Shown here: positions 53,694 to 61,219 of the stretch, one piece after another | Layout: each line of letters opens with the position of its first letter | Position numbering within the stretch: position 1 is the first letter of the stretch | NCBI GenBank assembly: GCA_044508675.1 | Contig: JBIQHF010000016.1 | Span: 1 to 64,000, forward strand | DNA from: Raineyella sp044508675 | GTDB taxonomy: Bacteria; Actinomycetota; Actinomycetes; Propionibacteriales; Propionibacteriaceae | Length of the DNA stretch: 64,000 nucleotides | Reading direction: 5' to 3' | Notes under the pieces: model-generated | The model's input: only the letters and a program-made list of their open reading frames with translations | Told to the model about the DNA's origin: nothing | Databases searched by the model: none | Position numbers and translations under genes: made by a program

Positions 53694-54473
53694 TCAGCCC
53701 TTGTCCGCCACGGCCGGCGGCAGCTCCACGGGCGGCTTGGCCGACCCCAGGCCGGGCCGCTCCAGCACCTTGCCAGCCAGCTGCTCGGGGGTGAAGTTCC
53801 CCGCCTTGACGCTCGCACCGTACGCGTCGACGTACTCTTGGCCGGACAGTTCGTGGATCGCCGCCATCACCTGGTCGGTGATCCAGCGCAACACCTGGCG
53901 ATCGTTGTCCCGGCCGGCGTACTCGCTGAAGTCCAGCGACCGGCCGATCCGGATCCCGGGGCGGCGCATCATCGGGATCCCGAACAGCCCCTTGTGCAGT
54001 TGGGTGTTCACCATCGCCACCGGGATCACCGGCACCCCGGCATTCAGCGCCAGTCGCGCCACGCCGGTCTTGCCCTTGTACAGGCGGCCATCGGGGGAAC
54101 GGGTGCCCTCGGGGTAGATGCCGAGCAGGTCACCGCCCTCGAGCACCTCCGAGACGTCCAGCAGGCTCTCGGCGCTGGCCCGGCCGCCGGAGCGGTCCAT
54201 CGGGTGCATCCCGACGGCCTTGAGGAACCACGCCACCACGCGGGACTTCAGGTCCTTGCCGTGGAAGGCCTCGGCCTTGGCCGGGAAGACCATCCGGCGC
54301 CGGATCATCGCCGGCAGCACCACGGTGTCACCGGCGGAGAGGTGGTTGCTCGCCATCAGTGCGGCACCGGTGTCCGGGACGTTCTCCGCACCCTCGACCC
54401 AAGGCCGCCACAGCCCTGCGATGACAGGGCGGAACAGCAGGCGCTTGAACAATGAGTACGCCATCTCGGACAC
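53694..54473 (-). CDS. PlsC-family 1-acylglycerol-3-phosphate acyltransferase
   Basis: A 259-residue acyltransferase of phospholipid synthesis. It has the catalytic NHLSAGD box (H-x4-D, about 39-45), PMDRSGG, the glycerophosphate-binding LGIYPEGTRSPDG and VPVIPVAMV. The N-terminus has a hydrophobic helix (YSLFKRLLFRPVIAGLW). The equivalent position in M. tuberculosis holds Rv2182c. GTG 54473 is chosen because GGAGG lies 6 nt upstream; ATG 54464 is three codons in. Acyl chain and acceptor are not determined. Confidence 0.9.
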   Translation of the reverse strand: MSEMAYSLFKRLLFRPVIAGLWRPWVEGAENVPDTGAALMASNHLSAGDTVVLPAMIRRRMVFPAKAEAFHGKDLKSRVVAWFLKAVGMHPMDRSGGRASAESLLDVSEVLEGGDLLGIYPEGTRSPDGRLYKGKTGVARLALNAGVPVIPVAMVNTQLHKGLFGIPMMRRPGIRIGRSLDFSEYAGRDNDRQVLRWITDQVMAAIHELSGQEYVDAYGASVKAGNFTPEQLAGKVLERPGLGSAKPPVELPPAVADKG

Positions 54474-54581
54474 GGGGCACCTCCGGTGAGCGGGGGCCGA
54501 CCCGCCACGGGTCCGCCCGGCGGGCTGGGTCGGCAGCAGGCAGATGCCGCCGACCCAGCCTAGCCAATTGAGGACCGGGGC

Positions 54582-54587
54582 TAGAGT
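54582..54587 (+). promoter_or_regulatory. -10 hexamer of the alpha/beta hydrolase gene, leaderless type
   Basis: TAGAGT, then CCTTCC (6 nt), then ATG 54594. There is no Shine-Dalgarno. Confidence 0.55.
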
Positions 54588-54593
54588 CCTTCC

Positions 54594-55394
54594 ATGATGC
54601 ACCGCCAGGTCACGTCGGTGGTCGACGTCCGACCCGATGCCCTCGACTACCATCTCCCTGCCACGACCTCCCACCCCGGCGCCGGTCCGGCGACCGCGGC
54701 GGTCCTGCTCTCGCACGGGTACTCCAGTTCACCGGCCTCGGTGCTCCCGTGGGCCGAGTACCTCGCCAGTCGCGGCTACGACGTATCGGCTCCCCGGTTG
54801 CCGGGCCACGGCACCACCTGGCGGGAGATGAACATGACCGCCTGGACCGACTGGTACTACCGCCTGGAGCAGGAGTACCTACGGCTCGCCGCCGACCACG
54901 AGGTCGTCATGGTCGGCGGGCAGTCCATGGGCGGTTGCCTGGCCATCCGGCTCGCCCAGCAGCACCCCGAGATCCCCGCCGTCGTGCTTGTCAACCCGTC
55001 GATCGCCACGTACGACCGCCGGTACCGGCTGCTGCTGCCATGGCTGCAGTACCTAAAGCCGTCGTTCCCTGCCATCTCCGGGGACATCAACAAGCCCGGG
55101 ATCCGGGAGTACGCGTACGACTGCTCACCGCTGCGCGCCGCCTGGTCGATGACCCGGATGTGGCAGGTCGTCACCGCCACTATGGATCGGTTCACCGCAC
55201 CGACGCTGCTGTTCAGGTCCACCGTCGACCATGTCGTCGACGACGCCTCGGTCGACCTGCTGCGCCGGCTGCCCAACGTGACGGTACGGATGCTGGAGGA
55301 CAGCTACCACGTGGCCTGCCTGGACAACGACGCCGAGCGCCTGGCCGCGGAGAGCGCCGACTTCTTCGATCGCTTCCGGTCCGCCGGGGCCTGA
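54594..55394 (+). CDS. Alpha/beta hydrolase, monoacylglycerol lipase/carboxylesterase-like
   Basis: A 266-residue cytoplasmic hydrolase. It has the oxyanion segment LLSHGYSSSPASV, LPGHGTTW, the nucleophile elbow VGGQSMGGC (Ser near 110), an Asp in FRSTVDHVV and a late His in DSYHVACLD. This matches the Est30/monoglyceride lipase group. It is divergent from the plsC gene, so a role in lipid turnover is plausible but unproven. The 3' end is 9 bp from the convergent ROK gene. ATG 54594 follows a leaderless -10. Confidence 0.88.
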   Translation: MMHRQVTSVVDVRPDALDYHLPATTSHPGAGPATAAVLLSHGYSSSPASVLPWAEYLASRGYDVSAPRLPGHGTTWREMNMTAWTDWYYRLEQEYLRLAADHEVVMVGGQSMGGCLAIRLAQQHPEIPAVVLVNPSIATYDRRYRLLLPWLQYLKPSFPAISGDINKPGIREYAYDCSPLRAAWSMTRMWQVVTATMDRFTAPTLLFRSTVDHVVDDASVDLLRRLPNVTVRMLEDSYHVACLDNDAERLAAESADFFDRFRSAGA

Positions 55395-55403
55395 GCATCC
55401 CGG

Positions 55404-56369
55404 TCAGTCGTCGAGGCCGGCCCGGGCCAGGTCGGCGGCCCCGACCAGGCCGGCGTCGTTGCCGAGGCCGGCGAGCACGACCTCCGCGAGGGGTCGGAAC
55501 CCCCGTCCGGCGAGGTGGCGGGCGAACGCCCGTCGGGCCGGTTCGAGCAGCATCTCGCCGGCCTCGCTGACGCCGCCGCCGACCAGGAACCGCTCGGGGT
55601 CCAGGACGGCGGCCAGGCCGGCCAGCCCCCGGCCCAGCCAGTCCGCCACGCCGACCAGGATCTCGTGGCAGGCCGGGTCCCCGGCCAGCGCCGCGGCGGT
55701 GACGTGGTGCCCGCGGATGGCCGCCGGGTCATTGCCCACCCTGGCCAACAGCGGCAGGGCCATCGGCGAGCCCGTGCCGGCCAGAGCCCGGGCCTCGCGG
55801 CGCAACGCCTCACCGGAGCAGTACTGCTCCCAGCAGCCGCGGTTGCCGCAGGGGCAGATCTGTCCTTGCGGCACCACGCACAGGTGGCCCCACTCACCGG
55901 CCACGCCCCATCGACCGCGGTACAGCTCCCCGTCGATCACCAGGCCTCCGCCGATCCCGGTGCCGAGGGTGACCATGGCGAACGTACGGCATCCCTGCCC
56001 CGCGCCGAACCGGTACTCGCCCCACGCCGCGGCGTTCGCGTCGTTGTCGATCACGACGGGCACCTCGAGCCGGGCCGCGAGCCGGTCGGCGATCGGCTCG
56101 TTGCGCCAGGCCAGGTGCGGGGAGTAGCGGACGACCCGGCGGGTCTCGTCGACCCAGCCGGCCGCACCGATTCCGACCGCTGCCACCTCGTGGTCGGCGG
56201 ACAGGTCGTGCACCAGGCGGACGATCCCCTCCTCCACGGCAGCGGCGCGGTCGGTCGGTGTCGGGTGGGTCCGGCGGGCGATCAGCCGGCCGTCCGGTGT
56301 GACGAGGCCGGCGGCGACCTTCGAGCCGCCGATGTCGATGCCGATGGCCGGCCTGGGATCAGTGGTCAC
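55404..56369 (-). CDS. ROK-family sugar kinase, glucokinase-like
   Basis: A 321-residue kinase. It has the phosphate loop GIDIGGSKVAAGLV, catalytic VIDNDANAAAWGEYRFG and LGTGIGGGLVIDG. The ROK zinc motif CPCGNRGCWEQYCSG (Cys cluster) and FLVGGGVSEAGEMLL are also present. No N-terminal DNA-binding domain is present, so it is a kinase and not a repressor. Glucose is the likely but unproven substrate. GTG 56369 is chosen because AGGAG lies 6 nt upstream; it overlaps the upstream metallopeptidase-like gene by 11 bp. Confidence 0.88.
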   Translation of the reverse strand: MTTDPRPAIGIDIGGSKVAAGLVTPDGRLIARRTHPTPTDRAAAVEEGIVRLVHDLSADHEVAAVGIGAAGWVDETRRVVRYSPHLAWRNEPIADRLAARLEVPVVIDNDANAAAWGEYRFGAGQGCRTFAMVTLGTGIGGGLVIDGELYRGRWGVAGEWGHLCVVPQGQICPCGNRGCWEQYCSGEALRREARALAGTGSPMALPLLARVGNDPAAIRGHHVTAAALAGDPACHEILVGVADWLGRGLAGLAAVLDPERFLVGGGVSEAGEMLLEPARRAFARHLAGRGFRPLAEVVLAGLGNDAGLVGAADLARAGLDD

Positions 56370-57228
56370 GTCCGACTCCTGTCGCGCTGTCCGCGGATGC
56401 TGGGCCCATCCGGGGGTCGGGGCCCGTCTCAGGTCCCAGGGATGATGCGAGTGCGGCGGCCGCCGTCCGTGACGGCTCCCCCGCCGAGGTCGCCGCGTAC
56501 CAGCGGTCCACCCCGTCCCAGCCGATCCGGGTGGCGAGGTCCTCCACCACCGCTCCGGCGGCACCGTACTCGGCCAGGGTGCGCGGCACCCAGTCATCGT
56601 CCGGCCAGGGCCCGACGGTGGTGGCGGCCGGTCCGGCAGCGGGGCCCAGGGCGCGGTGTGCCAGGGCGACGGCGTACCCCTCCTCCACCCACAGCGGGCC
56701 GTCCAGGTCGGCGGCGCGGGTGCGGACGTGGACCAGCTCGTGGGTGAGGACCTCGGTCGCGACGTCCTCCGGCTCGGCGGCGATCGCCGGGTTCACCACG
56801 ATCCAGAACCGGTCGAGCTGTCCGGGTGATGCCACCCCGCGACGAACCAGCGTGTCGTCAACCCTCAGGGTCGTTGCGGCGGGCAAGGGGTCCTGGGCCC
56901 CGACCACCGCCACCTGGCCGGCCGGCACAGGCGCGACCACGGTCACCGCCGAGGCGTCCGGGACCTGGGGCAGGATCGGGTCGAGCGCAGCGGTGGCACC
57001 TTCCCAGGCGACCTGCCAGTACCGGCACTGGTCGGGGTCGGCGCAGGCGATCCGGGTCCCGTCCGGCAGGTCGTGGACGGTGTCCAGCCGCAGCGCGACC
57101 GGCGCCACCGCTGGTCCCGACGGGGTCGGCGGTGCGGTGGTGGCCAGCAGGATCCCGGTGACCAGGATCGTCGCGGCGACCGCGGCCCTGTGCGCGGGGC
57201 GCCTCGTGGGAGTCCGTGCGTACGGCAC
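56359..57228 (-). CDS. Putative exported HExxH metallopeptidase-like protein
   Basis: A 289-residue protein with an N-terminal signal or anchor helix (about 15-33, AAVAATILVTGILLATTAP). An alpha/beta region follows, then a zinc-type motif THELVHVRT and WVEEGYAVALAH, the HExxH plus downstream Glu pattern of gluzincin (peptidase MA-like) proteins. No peptidase family is confidently identified. GTG 57228 has GGAGG 5 nt upstream; the frame stays open far upstream but there it is antisense to the exonuclease gene. It overlaps the ROK gene, so the two form an operon whose joint role is unclear. Confidence 0.75.
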   Translation of the reverse strand: MPYARTPTRRPAHRAAVAATILVTGILLATTAPPTPSGPAVAPVALRLDTVHDLPDGTRIACADPDQCRYWQVAWEGATAALDPILPQVPDASAVTVVAPVPAGQVAVVGAQDPLPAATTLRVDDTLVRRGVASPGQLDRFWIVVNPAIAAEPEDVATEVLTHELVHVRTRAADLDGPLWVEEGYAVALAHRALGPAAGPAATTVGPWPDDDWVPRTLAEYGAAGAVVEDLATRIGWDGVDRWYAATSAGEPSRTAAAALASSLGPETGPDPRMGPASADSATGVGRDH

Positions 57229-57348
57229 CTGCACCTCCCCACTCGCAACCGGTTCGACCCCGGTGGCTCCGGCGTGTCTGGAGCCACGATAGTGCTCGAC
57301 CGCCGGGGCGCCGTCGGCGTTCGGTCGGAGTTTGTCAGTGTGGCTGCC

Positions 57349-57354
57349 TAGTCT
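57349..57354 (+). promoter_or_regulatory. -10 hexamer of the exonuclease-UvrC gene, leaderless type
   Basis: TAGTCT, then GGCGCC (6 nt), then GTG 57361. Confidence 0.55.
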
Positions 57355-57360
57355 GGCGCC

Positions 57361-59175
57361 GTGATCGGCCAACTCCCCCTCGACGGGTTCCCCAGTGGCT
57401 GCGGCGACGACCTGCAACCGTCCTTCGGTGACCTCGGTGAGCCGTTGGCGAGCATCGACTTCTGCGTCGTCGACCTGGAGACGACCGGCACCGGCAAGGA
57501 TGCGGCCATCACCGAGATCGGCGCGGCCCGGGTCTGCGGGGGCGAACTGGTCGGCGAGTTCCAGACCCTGGTCGACCCCGAGCGCCCGGTCCCGGCCGAG
57601 ATCAGCGCCCTGACCGGCATCACGTCCTCGATGCTGCAGGGTGCTCCGACGCTGGGGGCCGCGCTGCCGTCGTTCCTGGAGTTCAGTCGGGGGTGCGTGA
57701 TGGTTGCGCACAATGCGCGCTTCGACATGGGTTTCCTGCACCGCGGCTGCGACACCCTGGGGTACCGCTGGGCGCCCCGCCAGGTGCTCGACACCCTGGC
57801 CCTGGCCCGCCAGATCATCCCCCGCGGCGAGGTCGCGAACTACCGGCTCGGCACCCTGGCGGCCCACATACGGGCCGACACCACCCCGACCCACCGCGCA
57901 CTGGAGGACGTACGGGCCACGGTCGACCTGCTGCACTACCTGATCGCCCGGGTGGGCAACCGGGGGGTGTCGACCCTGGAGGACCTGGTCGCCATGATGC
58001 GTCCGGTCTCGGCGGCCCGCCGGGAGCGGGCCCCATGGGCCAAGGACCTACCCCGTGCCGCCGGCGTCTACTGGTTCTATCGCCACGACACCCGCAACGG
58101 GAAGGGTGCCGATCCCCTCCCCGAGGGCACCGCTGCACCGCGGGAGCTGCTGTACGTGGGTACCAGTGTCGACATCCGGCGCCGGGTGCAGAGCTATTTC
58201 ACGGCCTCGGAGAAGCGGGCCCGGATGGAGGACATGATCCGCCAGGCCGACGGAGTGGACTGCGTCGAGTGCCGTACGCCGCTGGAGGCCCGGGTCCGCG
58301 AGTTGCGCCTGATCACCTCCCACCAGCCGCGCTACAACCGTCGGTCGAAGCGGGCCGCCCACCCGTGGTGGATCACGCTGACCGACGAGCCGTTCCCACG
58401 GCTGTCGGTGGTGCGGGACCCGAAGGAGAAGGTACGCTTCGGCCCGTTCCCGGGGCGCGAGGCGGCCCAGCTGGTAGTAGAGGCCTTGCAGGACGCGTTC
58501 CCGGTCCGCCGCTGCACCGGCCGGCTGAGCGTACGCCGCCCGAGCGCTGCCTGCGCCCTCGCGGAGTTGGGGCGCTGCCCTGCTCCGTGCGACCACCGGA
58601 TCTCCCGGGAGGACTACGGCGCGCTGGTCGACGAGGTGGCGCAGGCCCTGGCCGGGGAGACCGGGCCGGTGGTCGCGAAGCATGCGGCACGGCTGGGGTC
58701 GCTGGCCGACCAGCAGCGTTTTGAGGAGGCCGATGACGTGCGGCGGCGGTTGCAGGCCTACCTCGACACCAGTCGGCGGCACCACCGGATCGACTCACTG
58801 GCCGGCTGCGCCCAGATCGTCGCCGCCCGGCGCACCGCCGACACGTTCGCGCCCGCCGGGGCCGCCGGCCGCCCCGGGTGGGAGATCCACGTGATCCGGT
58901 ACGGACGGCTCGCCGGCGCTGCCCGGACCCGGCCGGGTGAGTCCGCCGTCCGAGTCGCCGAGGATGCCGTCCTGCTGGCCGAGTCGGTGCCTGCGCCGTC
59001 GTCGGGGGCCGCCGCGTTCCCGGAGGAGAGCGAACTGGTGGCCACCTGGCTGGAACAACCAGGGGTCCGGCTGATCGACATCGAGGGCGACTGGTCCTGG
59101 CCGCTGCACACCACGATCGCCGCCGAGGACCTCCCGGGGGTCCTGGCCCGACGACGCGGGCGGGAGGAGCACTAG
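57361..59175 (+). CDS. DEDDh 3'-5' exonuclease fused to a GIY-YIG UvrC-like endonuclease
   Basis: A 604-residue DNA repair nuclease of the type of M. tuberculosis Rv2191. Residues about 32-200 are a DnaQ-like exonuclease with VVDLETTG (D38, E40), VAHNARFDMGFL and HRALEDVRA. Residues about 225-330 are a UvrC-like GIY-YIG domain (GVYWFY and LLYVGTSVDIRRRV). A UVR-like segment RFEEADDVRRRL follows, then a C-terminal domain that lacks the UvrC RNase H-like half. Such a protein may incise 3' of lesions, as Cho does, and then trim. The start is GTG 57361 after a leaderless -10. Confidence 0.9.
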   Translation: MIGQLPLDGFPSGCGDDLQPSFGDLGEPLASIDFCVVDLETTGTGKDAAITEIGAARVCGGELVGEFQTLVDPERPVPAEISALTGITSSMLQGAPTLGAALPSFLEFSRGCVMVAHNARFDMGFLHRGCDTLGYRWAPRQVLDTLALARQIIPRGEVANYRLGTLAAHIRADTTPTHRALEDVRATVDLLHYLIARVGNRGVSTLEDLVAMMRPVSAARRERAPWAKDLPRAAGVYWFYRHDTRNGKGADPLPEGTAAPRELLYVGTSVDIRRRVQSYFTASEKRARMEDMIRQADGVDCVECRTPLEARVRELRLITSHQPRYNRRSKRAAHPWWITLTDEPFPRLSVVRDPKEKVRFGPFPGREAAQLVVEALQDAFPVRRCTGRLSVRRPSAACALAELGRCPAPCDHRISREDYGALVDEVAQALAGETGPVVAKHAARLGSLADQQRFEEADDVRRRLQAYLDTSRRHHRIDSLAGCAQIVAARRTADTFAPAGAAGRPGWEIHVIRYGRLAGAARTRPGESAVRVAEDAVLLAESVPAPSSGAAAFPEESELVATWLEQPGVRLIDIEGDWSWPLHTTIAAEDLPGVLARRRGREEH

Positions 59176-59178
59176 GAT
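59173..59178 (+). promoter_or_regulatory. -10 hexamer of the Lrp-like gene, overlapping the upstream stop codon
   Basis: TAGGAT, whose TAG is the stop codon of the exonuclease gene, then GACGCC (6 nt), then ATG 59185. Confidence 0.5.
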
Positions 59179-59184
59179 GACGCC

Positions 59185-59460
59185 ATGGTCACTGCAATCG
59201 TCTTCGTGAACGCCGAAACCGACCGAATCCCCGAGATCGCGCAGGAGATCGCTGCGCTGGAGGGCGTGACGGAGGTCTACTCGGTCACCGGCAACATCGA
59301 CCTGGTCGTGATGGTGCACGTACGAGAGTTGGACGACCTGTCTGCCGTGGTGTCCGACAAGCTGAACAAGGTCGAGGGGATCCTCGAGACCGAGACCCAC
59401 ATCGCGTTCCGTGCCTACTCCAGGCACGACCTGGAGGCGGCCTTCAGCCTCGGTAACTGA
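59185..59460 (+). CDS. Stand-alone Lrp/AsnC ligand-binding (RAM) domain protein
   Basis: A 91-residue protein matching only the C-terminal effector-binding half of Lrp/AsnC regulators: TAIVFVNAETDRIPEIAQEI, VYSVTGNIDLVVMVHVREL and TETHIAFRAYSRHDLEAAF. There is no helix-turn-helix. Such stand-alone domains bind small ligands, often amino acids, and may pair with full-length Lrp proteins. ATG 59185 is 9 bp after the exonuclease stop; both a leaderless promoter and cotranscription are possible. A convergent terminator follows. Confidence 0.88.
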   Translation: MVTAIVFVNAETDRIPEIAQEIAALEGVTEVYSVTGNIDLVVMVHVRELDDLSAVVSDKLNKVEGILETETHIAFRAYSRHDLEAAFSLGN

Positions 59461-59466
59461 CCGCAC

Positions 59467-59497
59467 GTGGGTCGGTGGCGTTGTGCCACCGGCCCAC
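59467..59497. terminator. Bidirectional terminator between Lrp-like and rhomboid genes
   Basis: 13-bp arms GTGGGTCGGTGGC and GCCACCGGCCCAC with one mismatch and a 5-nt loop fill most of the 55-bp convergent gap. Confidence 0.75.
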
Positions 59498-59515
59498 GCC
59501 GGTCGAAGCCGCGGG

Positions 59516-60418
59516 TCAGCCGAGCACCAGGGGCCGGATGAAGCCGAGGGCAGCGACAAGGACGCAGGCCCCGAGGATCGCCAGGGAACCGCGCAGGTGC
59601 AGCTGGTCGGTCCGGCTCATCGAGCCGTGGCGCTGGCCGGTGCCCGGACGCGGTGACGTGGACCACAGCCAACCGCAGGCACCGCCGGCGAGGATCGCCC
59701 CCACGTCGGCCAGTACCAGCCACGGGTTGGTGAACACACTGAAGCCGACCAGGATCGCCAGCAGGACGAAGTCCGGGCGGGCGTCCTCCTTGGTGCGGAG
59801 CTTTCCGCCGGCATTGGCCGCGAGCAGCCCGATGATGGCGCCGCTGGCACCGCCCATGACCAGGTTCGGCGGTCCGGCGAGCAGGGCGACGGCTCCCGCG
59901 CCCAGACCGGAGAGGAAGTAGGTGGCCAGGAACCGCCACTTGCCCCACATCGCCTCCATGGATCGGCCGAACAGCCACAGCACGAAGCCGTTGATCACCA
60001 GCGAGAGGATGCTGCCGGAGATGATCACGTGGGTGACCAGTCGCCACACCTGGCCCGACAGCACCGCCTGGCCCCAGTAGGCCAGCAGGCCCTGCACCCT
60101 GCCGAGCGAGATGCTGTCGAGGGCCTGGACGATCACGATCAGCCCGATCAGCAGCACCGTGGCGCTGGAGGAGGCCAGCGACCGGATCCGCACATTCCGC
60201 CCACCGGGGGCGCGGGATGTGCGCCCACCGCGCTGGCTGGCGCGCCCCGCGGCGACGCAGTCAGGGCACTGGAAACCGACGGACGCCTGGATCATGCATT
60301 CGCCGCAGATCGGTCGCCCGCAGCGCTGGCAACTGATCCCGGTCTGCCGCTGGGGGTGTCGGTAGCAGGGGCGGAAGCCCGGGCCGTCGAGGCCCGGGCC
60401 TCTCTGGGGCTGAGTCAC
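59516..60418 (-). CDS. Rhomboid-family membrane protein, probably without protease activity
   Basis: A 300-residue protein. The N-terminal zinc finger (about 18-57, CYRHPQRQTGISCQRCG... CGECM...CPDC) is a B-box-like module common in actinobacterial rhomboids. Six membrane segments follow. The rhomboid serine box is present (GGASGAIIGLLAAN), and the second segment has IISGSILSLVINGFVLWLFG, keeping Asn but with Ser at the usual His positions. In the last core segment the catalytic His is replaced: LADVGAILAGG, with codon GAC, where active enzymes have AHxGG. It is therefore a candidate pseudoprotease. GTG 60418 lies 7 bp after the cyclophilin stop. Confidence 0.87.
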   Translation of the reverse strand: MTQPQRGPGLDGPGFRPCYRHPQRQTGISCQRCGRPICGECMIQASVGFQCPDCVAAGRASQRGGRTSRAPGGRNVRIRSLASSSATVLLIGLIVIVQALDSISLGRVQGLLAYWGQAVLSGQVWRLVTHVIISGSILSLVINGFVLWLFGRSMEAMWGKWRFLATYFLSGLGAGAVALLAGPPNLVMGGASGAIIGLLAANAGGKLRTKEDARPDFVLLAILVGFSVFTNPWLVLADVGAILAGGACGWLWSTSPRPGTGQRHGSMSRTDQLHLRGSLAILGACVLVAALGFIRPLVLG

Positions 60419-60425
60419 GACCTGA

Positions 60426-60947
60426 TCAGCCCGCGATGATCTCGACGGACTCCATCACGACCGGCTCGGTGGGGCGGTCGGCACGGTCGGTCTTGACCGC
60501 CGCGATCTCGTCGACGACCTTGCGGGAGGCCTCGTCGGAGACCTCACCGAAGATCGTGTGCTTGCGATTGAGCCAGGGCGTCTCGCCCACGGTGACGAAG
60601 AACTGCGAGCCGTTGGTGCCCGGGCCGCGGTTGGCCATCGCGAGCAGGTAGGGCTTGTTGAAGGCGAGGTCGGGGTGGAACTCGTCACCGAACTCGTAGC
60701 CGGGGTCGCCGGTCCCGTTACCCAACGGGCATCCACCCTGGATCATGAAGCCCGGGATGATGCGGTGGAAGATCAGCCCGTCGTAGTAGCGGCCGGTCGT
60801 CTTCTCCCGCGTCTGGGGGTCGACGTACTCCTTGGTGCCGTTGGCCAGTCCGACGAAGTTGGCCACGGTCTTGGGGGCCATGTCGTCGTACAGAGTGATG
60901 CTGATGTCACCGTGGTTGGTGTGCAGGATTGCGGTGGAGTTGCCCAC
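60426..60947 (-). CDS. Cyclophilin-type peptidyl-prolyl cis-trans isomerase
   Basis: A 173-residue cytoplasmic isomerase without a signal peptide. It has ILHTNHGDISITLYDDMAPK, the catalytic FHRIIPGFMIQGG (Arg in FHR), MANRGPGTNGSQFFVTV and LNRKHTIFGEV (active-site Trp replaced by His in this segment, as is usual in bacteria). GTG 60947 is chosen because GAAAGG lies about 8 nt upstream; the frame is open to 61163 without homology. It is the first gene of a pair with the rhomboid-like protein, as in other actinobacteria. Confidence 0.93.
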   Translation of the reverse strand: MGNSTAILHTNHGDISITLYDDMAPKTVANFVGLANGTKEYVDPQTREKTTGRYYDGLIFHRIIPGFMIQGGCPLGNGTGDPGYEFGDEFHPDLAFNKPYLLAMANRGPGTNGSQFFVTVGETPWLNRKHTIFGEVSDEASRKVVDEIAAVKTDRADRPTEPVVMESVEIIAG

Positions 60948-61096
60948 GAGCTGCCTTTCTCGGAGTCGCCGGGGGCATTGCCCCCACGACACGGTCATGT
61001 CTCCAGCCATCTTGTCACGCCCCACCATCAGGACAAGGCACCGCCGGTGCCGGACGGATGCCGTCACGGTCTCCCCGGCGGACTCCCGGCCCGCTC

Positions 61097-61126
61097 TGTT
61101 CGCTGCGCGAACAGGGCCGCTAGGCT
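61097..61126 (+). promoter_or_regulatory. Promoter with 17-bp palindrome upstream of the sunset-domain gene
   Basis: TGTTCGCTGCGCGAACA at 61097-61113 has perfect 7-bp arms. TAGGCT at 61121-61126 is a good -10. The palindrome covers the expected -35, so a repressor bound there would block initiation. The -10 is about 94 nt upstream of the GTG. Confidence 0.5.
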
Positions 61127-61219
61127 GGGTACTGACGGTGACGGGGCCTGTCGCCCCGGGCACCCGACAGCGGAATACGGGCGTCGCAGGCGCGCAGAGA
61201 CGGATTACTCGGAGGCAAA

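Noticed and set aside
57229..57936. N-terminal extension of the HExxH protein to 57936
   Set aside because: This part is antisense to the exonuclease gene and has no homologous content. A Shine-Dalgarno and signal peptide support GTG 57228.
61097..61113. Second LexA box
   Set aside because: The half-sites are in the wrong order (GTTCG...CGAAC rather than CGAAC...GTTCG) and the spacing differs.
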